Assembly (NCBI GenBank): GCA_902775565.1
Contig: CACYMP010000012.1
Coordinates: 1-64,000 of the forward strand
DNA from: Oscillospiraceae bacterium
GTDB lineage: Bacteria; Bacillota; Clostridia; Saccharofermentanales; Saccharofermentanaceae
Reading direction: 5' to 3'
Length of the DNA: 64,000 nucleotides
The position numbers and the translations under genes were made by a program. The notes beneath the pieces are model-generated. The model did no database searches, was not told the DNA's origin, and was given only the letters and a program-made list of their open reading frames with translations. Shown in pieces: positions 34,038 through 43,764 of the stretch (the first letter of the stretch is position 1; each line of letters begins with the position of its first letter).

Positions 34038-36518
34038 TCAGAAATCAAAATCGTTGGCAAATGCGATATCTATAGTGTACTCAATTCGATCCAGCACGTT
34101 AGTCGTACCTTTTTCGATTATGGTCAGATAATACGTATCGGTTTTCTTGAACTCCTGGCCCTTCAAAGTAAGCCTTACGTGGAACATTCTGTCTGAACCG
34201 TTCTCACTGGTCTTATCAGCTATTATTGTTTGCCTGTCACTTACAGCATTACCCGAAGCATCAGACATATATACTTCGTAATCTGCCTTTGAGACCTTGC
34301 CGCCAACAGGTTCCTTCTGATAGAAGTTCAATGTGAAAATACTGTTGCTAACCTTACGTGAAGAACTGGTCAATTCAATCGTTGCCTTAGTGTTCTCAAC
34401 AAACTTCTTGGAAGTTGCCCTGACATTCTTGAAAGTAATGACCGGAACCATCATCTCCTGCAAAGATGCTCCGCCGTGAACATAGTTCATACCACCACCA
34501 GTTTTAAATCTGATTATGTCCTGAGGGATCATAACAAATAAATCGCACATATACTCGGTCATAGGAACCTTAATAACATGCTCTGCATCATTGGCTTTAT
34601 CAGTTATTATGTATCTTCTATCTGTTTCTATGAGAGCGCCTTTGACGTAGTCCTTCTCAGCCTTATCACTTGTTTTGAGCTTCTGATAAGAATAAAGGAA
34701 TCCGTGATCGGCTGTAATTAGGATATTGGTTCCGCTAAGCTCATTGGAAATTGTCTTGACCAGATTGAAGAGCTCATCTATAGCCTCTTCGCATGCTTCA
34801 AAGATTTTATCCTCTGTGGCACTGGCTTCTCCAGTTGCATCAATAACATTATGGTAGATATAGATTACGTTCTTTCCTGCAGCCATCTCACGCTTTTGAG
34901 CTTGTTTCATTGCTAAGAAATCTTTGTATGTGATAGCTATGCTCTCAGAAGTTTTTGATTTAAGGATCTTATCCCTATTAGCAGTACCATCTGTTGAAGT
35001 TCCATCACAAAGGATAGTCTTTCCATCTACAACCTCATATTTCGTGTGAGGAAGCAATGCAGCCATACCATATTTGGTAACTGAAGGCAGAATACTCTGA
35101 ATGCCTTTGATTTCAGCATTGCCTTTAGTTTCACGAGTAAGTCTTTCCTTTAATTCAGCAGCTGCCTCATATCTGAAAGCATCAGAAATGATAACAAATA
35201 CTCTTCCGCCGCCAGAAAGAAGAGGAGCAACATTTGATGTATAGAAAGATCTCTGATTATCAAGCATTCCGAGTTTAGGACCTGTTGCCAGTTCATCTTT
35301 AGTAAGTGAAGTCCACTTGGAAGCAAGGGGTGTCAGGTAAGAGTTCTTGTAAAGGTTCTCAATATAATCTGCTGCACCCTTGAATGAATCCTCAATTCTA
35401 AGATTTGAATTCTTAAGTGTTAGACCAAAAGCACGGAAGAAGGATCTGTAGTAAGAATCCATAAGATAGTATTCTTTCTCATAGTTCTTCCACATTTCCT
35501 TATAATTTGCTTCGTGGAAGCCGGTAATATGATCGTTATAGAACTTTTGCATATTAGCAGCTTGCATCAGGCCATCAAAATAGCCTTCAACTCTGTGATA
35601 CCACTTTTGAGTTCTTTTCTTCTCAACGGTCTGGACAATCTCATCCACCTTAATGATGTTGAATGCAATCTGATCCATAAAACGTGAAAGAATAGATTCG
35701 TTGATGCAAGGGAAAATCTCTGTATCTAACAAATCAGTTATTTCAACCTTGGTAAAGCGCTCATAGAGTTCACAATGGTTCTCAATCTCAACGCAAATGG
35801 GGAAGAATAACTTGTCATCTTCAGAGTGGATCCACTCATTTACCATTGAATAGCAAGTTGCCTGATGACCATAAGATACATACTTTTCTAGACCCTTAAA
35901 GAACCTCTCCGCCATTGTTGAAGACAGAGCTGTTAAGAAGATGTGAGAAGCTAAATCAAGCACAGTATCATTCTCTGTGTGCTCATAGCCGACGTATTTA
36001 TTAATCAAGCTCCAGAATGCATTAATGTCACCGTATTTTTCGATATTCTCAATAGATTCATTCTCTTCAAGTCCAGCTAAAAGAATAGATCTTATTATCC
36101 CTGCAGGAGTGTTTACGGAAGAACTGGCCAAAACAGCCATAATGTCTATGTGAAGCTGGCCGGCACTAGAATACGAGGAATCAAATGCCTTAAGTTTCGA
36201 AACTCGTTCCTTGTTCTCAAAAAACTTCTTATACTGCTTCATCAATCTGCGCATATTGGCGTTTTGATCAACATTTAATTCATCCATAGTCATGGACATT
36301 AAATCAGCTCTGAATGACTCACTGTAAAGTTCAATGTCAAGAAGCCAGTTATCCTTAATGTCAGCGTAGGTGCAAGGATCATAAACAAGGTAATTTGATG
36401 TAGTATCTTCCATAGACAACAGCTTCTTAGCATAGAAATTGTTGTTCCCGGTTAATTTGAGCACTTTAACATTAGGAATATCAATCTCATCAATGATATT
36501 GCCAAATGATTGTTGATT
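34038..36518 (-). pseudogene. pglZ: pglZ, BREX alkaline-phosphatase-like protein, N-terminally truncated
   Basis: The frame encodes about 826 residues of PglZ. The alkaline-phosphatase core is visible: IISDAFRYEAA with a metal-binding Asp, YIYHNVIDA, and ILITADHGFLY with the DHG motif. A homologous N terminus before this point normally begins with about 30 residues around an FWYD motif. Here the frame, which starts with SFGNIIDEIDIPNVKVLKLT, is closed by a TAG at 36519-36521, and no ATG or ribosome site precedes the homologous part; the first GTG is at 36464. I therefore call it a broken gene, although a short GTG-started product is possible. Confidence 0.8.
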
Positions 36519-36521
36519 CTA

Positions 36522-36906
36522 ATTTGAAAATGTTAATAAATCTTCAACCAGCTTTATTATTTCATAGACATAGTAATATATGACTAAAACTTATCTTGAC
36601 CAATCTGACTTCATTTTTGACAAATCAACCCAACAAAAAGGAATAGTCAGAATGAGTTTGTGGTCAAAATTTCATCAACAATAAAACCCCATAACACTGT
36701 GAAATAAATAGAATCAGGCTGTGAGAAGACAGATGATCGCGCTCCCGACAATGAAACCACTGAACGACAAAACCATTGATTTCATTAGGTTTGCGAGTTT
36801 GGTCGTTACAATTTACACCAATTTCCACACCATCTTGATGCAAAGATATAAACACTTATGAGCAGTTAGTGCCATGTTGCGCAAAAGTATATGTAATTAA
36901 CTTTTC
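36522..36906. other. AT-rich gap at the right edge of the BREX remnant, no convincing gene
   Basis: About 385 bases between truncated pglZ and ridA. A 63-codon minus-strand frame (36664-36855) has no ribosome site and no recognisable motif. No inverted repeats, transposase motif or tRNA are apparent. This is the probable deletion junction that removed the start of pglZ and the rest of the BREX operon. Confidence 0.5.
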
Positions 36907-37260
36907 TTACTTCTTATACGCAATTGCATCGATCTGGAATCTTATTCCTTCTCTAATGAAATCAGACGTGAAGGCCTTCCTTGCAGGGTGCTTTCCGGCA
37001 AATCTTTCTTTCAGGACTTCAGGGAGGATATTCAGATCCTCTATGTCCTTGAACAGGCAATCCATCTTTACCACAGATTCCAGCGTTAATCCGACTTTCT
37101 TCAGCCGGGATTCGAGTACATCTATCGCACCGTTTATCTGCTCTTGGATCGATTTTCCCTCATTGGCCATACAGTAACCGATGAAAACAAAGTCTCCCGC
37201 TTCGATTATCGTGGAATCGGCCCAGTATTCGTCAACTTCAATTCTCTTTATTTCTGACAT
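36907..37260 (-). CDS. RidA/YjgF family protein
   Basis: A 117-residue protein of the RidA family. The start IIEAGDFVFIGYCMANEGKS, the middle IQEQINGAIDVLESRLKKVG and the end HPARKAFTSDFIREGIRFQI (with the imine-binding Arg in PARKAF) are typical. It hydrolyses reactive enamine/imine intermediates or has a related role. It lies 2 bases after the DUF3592-like gene on the same strand, so the two are co-transcribed. Codon use returns to that of the core genome here. Confidence 0.88.
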   Translation of the reverse strand: MSEIKRIEVDEYWADSTIIEAGDFVFIGYCMANEGKSIQEQINGAIDVLESRLKKVGLTLESVVKMDCLFKDIEDLNILPEVLKERFAGKHPARKAFTSDFIREGIRFQIDAIAYKK

Positions 37261-37262
37261 CT

Positions 37263-37634
37263 TTATTCCTTTCTGGATCTCCTGCCGAAAAAGTATGCTG
37301 CCTCGCCTACGCCGAAAATGGCTGCGAGTATGTAGTAAGCTGCAAAATCCCGGGGCATGACGTTAAGGTCCGGATCCTTCGGGTAATACCATATGGTGCG
37401 CTGATCGCCGAAACGTATCCCTGAAGTGCCGCTGTAATTCTGCTTTCTTACATAGGATTCGTTATCGACCAGATAGGTGAATTTAACGACAGTGTCATCC
37501 GGATAGGCGTCGATCGCCGTAACCGTTCCTGTTGTCTTCGGAAAGACCAGAAAACAGACAAATGACGCTATCGTTGCGAGTCCGCATATGATCATGATCA
37601 GATGCATCACAATTATCAGTACCTTTGTTTTCAT
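37263..37634 (-). CDS. DUF3592-type membrane protein
   Basis: A 123-residue protein with two membrane segments (about 7-30 and 95-115) flanking a beta domain that contains the family phrase IRFGDQRTIWYYPKDPDLN, where a Y-x-P-x-D-P motif closes the domain. It is the first gene of a unit with ridA. Similar proteins occur at 10202 and 13652. Function unknown. Confidence 0.7.
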   Translation of the reverse strand: MKTKVLIIVMHLIMIICGLATIASFVCFLVFPKTTGTVTAIDAYPDDTVVKFTYLVDNESYVRKQNYSGTSGIRFGDQRTIWYYPKDPDLNVMPRDFAAYYILAAIFGVGEAAYFFGRRSRKE

Positions 37635-37680
37635 AACCTCTCCTTATCCCGACTATAAAGTATCATCAATCCCTCAACGA

Positions 37681-38988
37681 TCAATCCCTCAAACAACCTA
37701 TCGGAATTACATGAACACCTTTATCTGTCGTATAAGCCATTGGTGCATTACCGCAAATAACAATGAGGGCTGACGGCTCTCGGTATATCGGCTTAGGATG
37801 TTCTGTGTTCGAGAGAGCCTTTGCGTTGTGATCCGCTATAGCTTTCTTGAATCTAAGAAGCGAAGCTTCAGCTTCAGGTATTTTGTTAGCACCCAGTTTG
37901 ATCTCGATCAACCCGTACTGACCATCTGCTAACTGATATACAGCATCGGCTTCAAGTCCCATATCATCACTATAATGCATGATATGCGCCCTATGTACTT
38001 GCGAATAAGCTATGAGGTCTCTCAGCACTAAGTTTTCGAAAACATGACCGAACAAATCCAAGTCCTGAGCGAAATAATCCGGCTTTAATCCTAGGGCAGC
38101 AATTCCAATTGACGGATCAACAAATATGTGTTTCTTTGCAGCACGTATAGCAGTTTTAGAACGAATCTGAGGTGTCCAAGCATCAATATCCTTAATTACA
38201 TAAAGCTTTTCCAATACTTCAATATAAGAAGCTAGCGTATTATCCGTTACATCAAATGATGCTCTGACATCAGCATAAATGCTGCTTTTCTTTGCCATTG
38301 TAGCCATATTTCTAGCAAATGACCATAAAAGAGTCCTTCCCCATTCCGGATTTCTCTTTACTCCGTCAAAAGCACTGATATCTTTAGTATAGATTTGCTT
38401 ATAGTAATCTCTTGCTATTTCTAATTTACCTTCTTTACTATTTAGAGCCAGACATCTCGGCCATCCGCCTCGACAGGCTGAATAAAACAGTTTCTCTAAA
38501 GACAGATTGGAAACAGCTCCTGCATATTCGTATGAACTATCAGATATCAATCGGGATATTGACACAGTCCCATTTGATTCGCCTGTCTCCCATAACGTCA
38601 TCGGAAACATTTCCACTTGTGTAATTCTTCCAGTGCCTGTATGGGGAGTATCAACATTTCGGCTTGTCGATCCTGTCAGGTAGAACTCACCGGTTGATTC
38701 AGGATTATCATCGCAGGCCTTTCTTATCATTCCCCAAACCTTAGGAGCATCCTGCCATTCATCGAACAAAATCGGCTTCTCATTCTTTAGAAACAATGTG
38801 GGAGCAGTTTCAGCTATAGAAAGATATCCGTCACGTTTCTCCTCATCCTGAAACTCGATTACTGTCTTGCATCTCTCTTTCGCTGTGCGTGTTTTTCCAC
38901 AGCCTTTGGGTCCAACTAAACTTACAGCATTAAATGCCTTTGTTAATTGATCGATTTTTTGATCTACAATTCTAGGATAGTATTTCAT
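37681..38988 (-). CDS. ATP-binding protein, AAA_14 with C-terminal DUF4143
   Basis: A 435-residue protein. Walker A VGPKGCGKTRTA is near residue 30, with Walker B of the type PILFDEWQ and a sensor STSRNVDTPHTGTGR. The C-terminal half (from about residue 200) is DUF4143, ending with a nuclease-like ALIVICG / YGLIEIKLG motif. The ATG at 38988 follows AGAAGGG; the longer frame to 39021 has no site. Proteins of this type are abundant in Firmicutes and archaea; the function is still unclear. Three 23-base direct repeats lie just upstream. Confidence 0.8.
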   Translation of the reverse strand: MKYYPRIVDQKIDQLTKAFNAVSLVGPKGCGKTRTAKERCKTVIEFQDEEKRDGYLSIAETAPTLFLKNEKPILFDEWQDAPKVWGMIRKACDDNPESTGEFYLTGSTSRNVDTPHTGTGRITQVEMFPMTLWETGESNGTVSISRLISDSSYEYAGAVSNLSLEKLFYSACRGGWPRCLALNSKEGKLEIARDYYKQIYTKDISAFDGVKRNPEWGRTLLWSFARNMATMAKKSSIYADVRASFDVTDNTLASYIEVLEKLYVIKDIDAWTPQIRSKTAIRAAKKHIFVDPSIGIAALGLKPDYFAQDLDLFGHVFENLVLRDLIAYSQVHRAHIMHYSDDMGLEADAVYQLADGQYGLIEIKLGANKIPEAEASLLRFKKAIADHNAKALSNTEHPKPIYREPSALIVICGNAPMAYTTDKGVHVIPIGCLRD

Positions 38989-39054
38989 AATATGCCCTTC
39001 TCTTTTTTGTGAGAATAGCACTATTATATGCTGTTTTCAAGTTTCATTTGGTAA

Positions 39055-39123
39055 ATTTCGAGTGTTTTGTTGGGCATTTTTCGACTGTCCTGTTTGATGT
39101 TTTTCGAGTATTTTGTTAGGCGT
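39055..39123. repeat. Three tandem 23-bp direct repeats (iteron-like)
   Basis: Units start at 39055, 39078 and 39101, each close to TTTTCGAGTGTTTTGTTGGG plus 3 bases; the second is the most divergent. They lie 70 bases upstream of the AAA_14/DUF4143 gene start. A regulatory or binding-site role is possible. Confidence 0.6.
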
Positions 39124-39168
39124 TTTTCGTTTTTTCATTGCAAGCTAAAAGTTCGTTTTTGCTTAACT

Positions 39169-39681
39169 TTACTTCTGCAGTATCTTCTCCATCCAGATCA
39201 TGTTGTACCAGCGGCCGAACTTAAACCCGCATCTGTGGAAGGTACCGACGGTCTTATAACCAAGATGGCCGTGGAATCTTTCGCTGTCCTTTGTAAGATA
39301 CTCATCCTCTATCTCGGGATCGCCGATGCATGCATATAGATTTGTTATCTGTGTCTTTCTAAGTTCATCTTCCAGAGCTTTATAAAGTGCCCTTCCGTAT
39401 CCTTTGCCCTTTGAATCCTTATCGATATATATCGTAACTTCACATGAACGGTCGTAGGCGGCCCTGTTCTTAAAGACACCGGCATATGTATAACCCTGTA
39501 TCTTACCTTCGTCTTCTAAGACAATATACGGATATCTTTTAAGAGTATTTCGGATACGCGTGCGGAATTCTTCAATACATGGAACATCATATTCAAATGA
39601 AACGGCAGTCTTCTCCACGTAATATGAATAGATCTCAAGGAGTCTTCCGGCATCGTCGGCCGTCGCGGTGCGTATCAGCAT
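39169..39681 (-). CDS. GNAT acetyltransferase, phosphinothricin-acetyltransferase-like
   Basis: A 170-residue GNAT protein. The start MLIRTATADDAGRLLEIYSYYVEKTAVSFEY, the CoA-binding segment KGKGYGRALYKALEDEL, and the end FGRWYNMIWMEKIL resemble the Pat/MnaT branch, which acetylates phosphinothricin, methionine sulfone or similar amino acid analogues. It starts immediately after the MORN-like gene, and thus is the last gene of the nitrogenase-like operon. A role in handling a sulfur amino acid analogue would fit, but is inference. Confidence 0.82.
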   Translation of the reverse strand: MLIRTATADDAGRLLEIYSYYVEKTAVSFEYDVPCIEEFRTRIRNTLKRYPYIVLEDEGKIQGYTYAGVFKNRAAYDRSCEVTIYIDKDSKGKGYGRALYKALEDELRKTQITNLYACIGDPEIEDEYLTKDSERFHGHLGYKTVGTFHRCGFKFGRWYNMIWMEKILQK

Positions 39682-40278
39682 TTAATCCTCCCTTAAGATC
39701 TTTCCTTCTTTATCGAACTTAAGTGTCGCATTCTCAGCGTGCATCATTATGGGCCTGTATCTGTACGGCCTTATATCACCTTCAGGAGTATGTATAACTG
39801 TTTTGAATACGGGTTCTATGCTTCTTAATGCTCCGCTCTCGTAGAGCTCAAATCCGAGCTTTGTGCGGACATTGCCTGCGGGAGTAGGAACTTCTATCTC
39901 ATCGCAGGGCCAGATCGTGACGGCTCTGAGCTTTCCCGACGGATAGAAATAAAGGCACTGGGGCCTTACATGTATGGTTTCTCCCTTGATCTCAAAATCG
40001 TAGTACGGGGCAGTCTCAACCTCTTCTTCGATGCTCCAGTATGCGCTGATCTGGCCGTAGAGGGGGAATACCCTTTTAACGCTGCCGTCTTCGTAGAAGG
40101 TTATCAGCTCGGTCTGAAAGCTGCCTGCCGGGTAATCCAAGACCTCAGGTTCTTCTAAGTAGACGCTCCTTAACTGTCCGGAGCTGTAGTGATCTACTGC
40201 CGTCCTGTATTTCTTCCTGTAATCGGATGCTCCGCTGTAGGGAGTCAGGTAACCGTACCTGGTCTTTACCTTATCCAT
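39682..40278 (-). CDS. MORN-like protein linked to the nitrogenase-like operon, unknown function
   Basis: A 198-residue soluble protein made of short repeated units: YSSGQLRSVYLEEP, FYEDGSVKRVFPLYG, FYPSGKLRAVTIWP, LYESGALRSIEP and FDKEGKILRED. Each has a G-x-(L/V)-(R/K) core typical of MORN_2/YwqK-like repeats, between segments of unknown fold (for example IEVPTPAGNVRTKLG). No cysteine motif or signal peptide is present. It lies 5 bases after the NifB-like gene and directly before a GNAT gene, so it belongs to the same transcript. The function is unknown. Confidence 0.7.
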   Translation of the reverse strand: MDKVKTRYGYLTPYSGASDYRKKYRTAVDHYSSGQLRSVYLEEPEVLDYPAGSFQTELITFYEDGSVKRVFPLYGQISAYWSIEEEVETAPYYDFEIKGETIHVRPQCLYFYPSGKLRAVTIWPCDEIEVPTPAGNVRTKLGFELYESGALRSIEPVFKTVIHTPEGDIRPYRYRPIMMHAENATLKFDKEGKILRED

Positions 40279-40283
40279 AAGGC

Positions 40284-41558
40284 TTAACCGTGACTGAAAG
40301 TGTCCGCTGCCCTTTCCTTGCGGTCTTTATAAAGCTCGTTATGAAGGTCCTTGCCCTTGCCGGGGATACCTAAGCTGTCCGCCCTGCAGTGCTGGCAGTG
40401 ACGAAACACTTCAAGATACTTTCCTGCTTCAGCACGGACTTCTTCGAGATCGGCGCAGGTAGGAGCAGGGATGTCCTTCATCTCGTTCTGAGGGATCAAA
40501 GGGATTATGTTGAGGATGGATGCACCAAGTTCTGATGTGACCTTTGCTACCTTAGGTATATGCTTGTCGTTTACGCCGGGGACCAGCACGCTGTTTATCT
40601 TAACAACGATGCCCTTCTGCGCGGCCAGACGTATTCCTTCGAGCTGCTTATCTATAAGGAGTCTTGCTCCTTCTATGCCCTCGTGCTTTATTCCCTTCTC
40701 ATCAATTACGAAGTTATTTATCTTTGCTTCTATCTCAGGATCTACGGCATTTACCGTGACTGTCAGAGTCTCGATACCGATCTTAGCTATCTCTTCTATC
40801 TTGTCTGCAAGCCTGAAACCGTTTGTGGACAGGCAGCAGATAAGATCCGGGAATTCTTCTTTAACGAGCTTAAATGCTTTAAGGGCCTGATCGTTTGCCA
40901 GGGTGTCACCCGGGCCTGCAATACCGACTACGGTGAGCTCGGGGCACAGTTCCTTGGCTTTCCTTACGGTCTCAACAGCCTCTTCGGGCTTTAAGACCAG
41001 TGAGCTTACACCCGGTTTGATCTCGGATTTGTTGAATGCCCTTGTGCAGAATTTGCAGCTGATATTGCAGACGGGGCTTACCGGAAGATGTACTCTTCCG
41101 GCGGTGACATTCGAATGTCCTCCAAGGCACGGGTGCCTTCTCTGGAGATTCTCGAATGCACCTTTTGATGCGGATCCCGTGAAGGTCTTTCTCTTCTTTT
41201 CGTCTTTGTATTTTGGCGCGAGAATGCTTACTTTTGAATTGATCACCCTGTCAAGAACAAAAGTCACTTCACGTTCCACATCAACTGATTGTATAAGCTT
41301 GGCATCTAAAGCCTGCTTTGCATGAAGGCCCGATTTGGCCGAGAAGACTATGTTGCAGTCGTCTACTGCATCAGCAAGGCGCTCGATCAGGGAATCGTCA
41401 TGCTGGAGGCTTACTCCGTAGCTGTCGATTCTTCTCGTATCAACAAGTTCATACTTCTTCGCTTCGGTATCTATCTCATAGATATCGAACCTGTCGGCTA
41501 CTCCGAAGTGCCTGTTGATGTTTATTCCGTCGCCTGTTGCAAATGCTGCCCTGATCAT
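40284..41558 (-). CDS. NifB-like radical SAM cofactor maturase with N-terminal NifX-like domain
   Basis: A 424-residue protein. Residues 1-115 are a NifX/NafY-like cofactor domain (NRHFGVADRFDIYEID). The radical SAM part holds the HPC motif at 142-144, the CxxxCxxC cluster site at C164/C168/C171, AGPGD at 214-218, STNG at 244-247 and a C-terminal CQHCRAD (388-394) that supplies ligands for the substrate clusters. In classical NifB the NifX domain is at the C terminus; here it precedes the SAM domain. It should build an 8Fe-carbide cluster for the D subunit. It lies 9 bases after nflH. Confidence 0.9.
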   Translation of the reverse strand: MIRAAFATGDGININRHFGVADRFDIYEIDTEAKKYELVDTRRIDSYGVSLQHDDSLIERLADAVDDCNIVFSAKSGLHAKQALDAKLIQSVDVEREVTFVLDRVINSKVSILAPKYKDEKKRKTFTGSASKGAFENLQRRHPCLGGHSNVTAGRVHLPVSPVCNISCKFCTRAFNKSEIKPGVSSLVLKPEEAVETVRKAKELCPELTVVGIAGPGDTLANDQALKAFKLVKEEFPDLICCLSTNGFRLADKIEEIAKIGIETLTVTVNAVDPEIEAKINNFVIDEKGIKHEGIEGARLLIDKQLEGIRLAAQKGIVVKINSVLVPGVNDKHIPKVAKVTSELGASILNIIPLIPQNEMKDIPAPTCADLEEVRAEAGKYLEVFRHCQHCRADSLGIPGKGKDLHNELYKDRKERAADTFSHG

Positions 41559-41567
41559 TGGTAATCC

Positions 41568-42431
<864 letters not shown>

Positions 42432-43763
42432 TTATCTGTATGTGGCAAGAACTCTGTCGTAGATGTCTTCTATGGCACGGAGTCCGCCTTCATAGCCTAA
42501 ATAGCCGCAGTTCATTACAAGCCTGTGCTGGACTGGGACCGATATTATCAGGAGGTCCGCATTAAGTTCGTCCGCAATATGCTTGTCCCAGGAAGATCCT
42601 AAGATCAGGAGGCGCTTGTCCTCGTAGTCCTTTGCATCCTCGACGAGTTTCCTCTGGTCAAGACCGGCATCGGGATCAAAGACGACCTTTACGTCTCTTC
42701 TCTGGAGATCTGATATCCTGGAGAACTCGTCGAGCACACTCTCCTGGTACTTCTCCGGGATGTCATCGACGATGAACTGGATACCCGGGATGATTCCAAG
42801 CTCGTTTAACAGGAACTTGGAGAAACCCAAAGAGTAGGAAGCATCAGCAAGTGTGTAGAATCTTCTCGGGATTCCGTATCTGAACTCGAGCATGAAGCTT
42901 GCCATCTTGTCGATGTGTGAATAGAACTTCTTCTCTTCCCTGTCGATGTATGCTTCAACCTTCTTCTGGTCTAAGTTACCGAATTCAGCAACTCTTCTTA
43001 AGAACTCTGATGTCTCCTTTGCTCCGATCGGAGTGTAGGGGAAGTGCAGATAAGGTGTTCCGTACTTTCTCTTAAGGTGCTTTACGATATCAAGACCGGC
43101 CCAGGAGCCTACAAAGATGTTGAACTGTGCCTTGGGGATCGTCTTCCACTCGGATACGCCTTCGGATTCATTGCCGAAGAGGATGTTGACCTTGAGGCCT
43201 ATCCCGGTAAGTATCCTCTTGAGCTGCTCTAAGTTTCCGCTCCAATAGGGATCCTGATAAGGAATGCTGGCAAACACATTTACCAATCCGTCAATAACTT
43301 CGCTGTCTTCATAGAACTTGTCGACATACTGGTCGATTATGGCGTTTACCACTCTTGAATGACTTACGTAGTTATTGGACTTGAAACCGCCTTCTTCGAC
43401 ATACACGACCGGCTTGTCGTCTAACTGGAACTCGCCTACTACGGATGCGATATCGTCGCCCGTGATCGCAGCGGTGCAGCCCGTTATAACGACATAGAGG
43501 TCACCGTCGATTACCTTGAACGAATTCTCTATTACGTTCCTTAACTTCTTCTCGCCGCCGAAGACAACGTCTGCTTCTTCGGAGTTCGTGCAGGGCATCG
43601 TAGATCCGCCCGCATAGCCTTCGCCCTGTCCGATGAGTTCAGATATCTGGACTCCGCAGCCCGGGCCCGAGTGAAGGATCGGCACGCCCTTCTTTATTGC
43701 CACAACGCTCTGGCAAGCGCCGAGTGCGCATGTAAATCTCGGTTGTTCAATTGCTCCTGCCAT
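42432..43763 (-). CDS. Nitrogenase-like K subunit (NifK-like)
   Basis: A 443-residue protein. The open frame extends to 43871, but ATG 43763 is right: GGAGG sits 7-11 bases upstream and the D gene stops one base before. Cysteines C12, C36 (SGPGCG) and C96 (TGCTAAITGDD) match the spacing of the P-cluster ligands of NifK (C70, C95, C153), so a P-cluster or similar 8Fe cluster is plausible. Other K-type motifs are TNSEEADVVFGGEKKL and a C-terminal YLGYEGG. It forms a heterotetramer with the D subunit. The very short N terminus before C12 fits group IV, not NifK. Confidence 0.88.
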   Translation of the reverse strand: MAGAIEQPRFTCALGACQSVVAIKKGVPILHSGPGCGVQISELIGQGEGYAGGSTMPCTNSEEADVVFGGEKKLRNVIENSFKVIDGDLYVVITGCTAAITGDDIASVVGEFQLDDKPVVYVEEGGFKSNNYVSHSRVVNAIIDQYVDKFYEDSEVIDGLVNVFASIPYQDPYWSGNLEQLKRILTGIGLKVNILFGNESEGVSEWKTIPKAQFNIFVGSWAGLDIVKHLKRKYGTPYLHFPYTPIGAKETSEFLRRVAEFGNLDQKKVEAYIDREEKKFYSHIDKMASFMLEFRYGIPRRFYTLADASYSLGFSKFLLNELGIIPGIQFIVDDIPEKYQESVLDEFSRISDLQRRDVKVVFDPDAGLDQRKLVEDAKDYEDKRLLILGSSWDKHIADELNADLLIISVPVQHRLVMNCGYLGYEGGLRAIEDIYDRVLATYR

Positions 43764-43764
43764 C

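Noticed and set aside
36664..36855. 63-codon frame in the BREX-right gap
   Set aside because: No ribosome site, no recognisable motif and no terminal repeats; treated as non-coding.
39055..39123. CRISPR array
   Set aside because: The three 23-base units are contiguous with no spacers.
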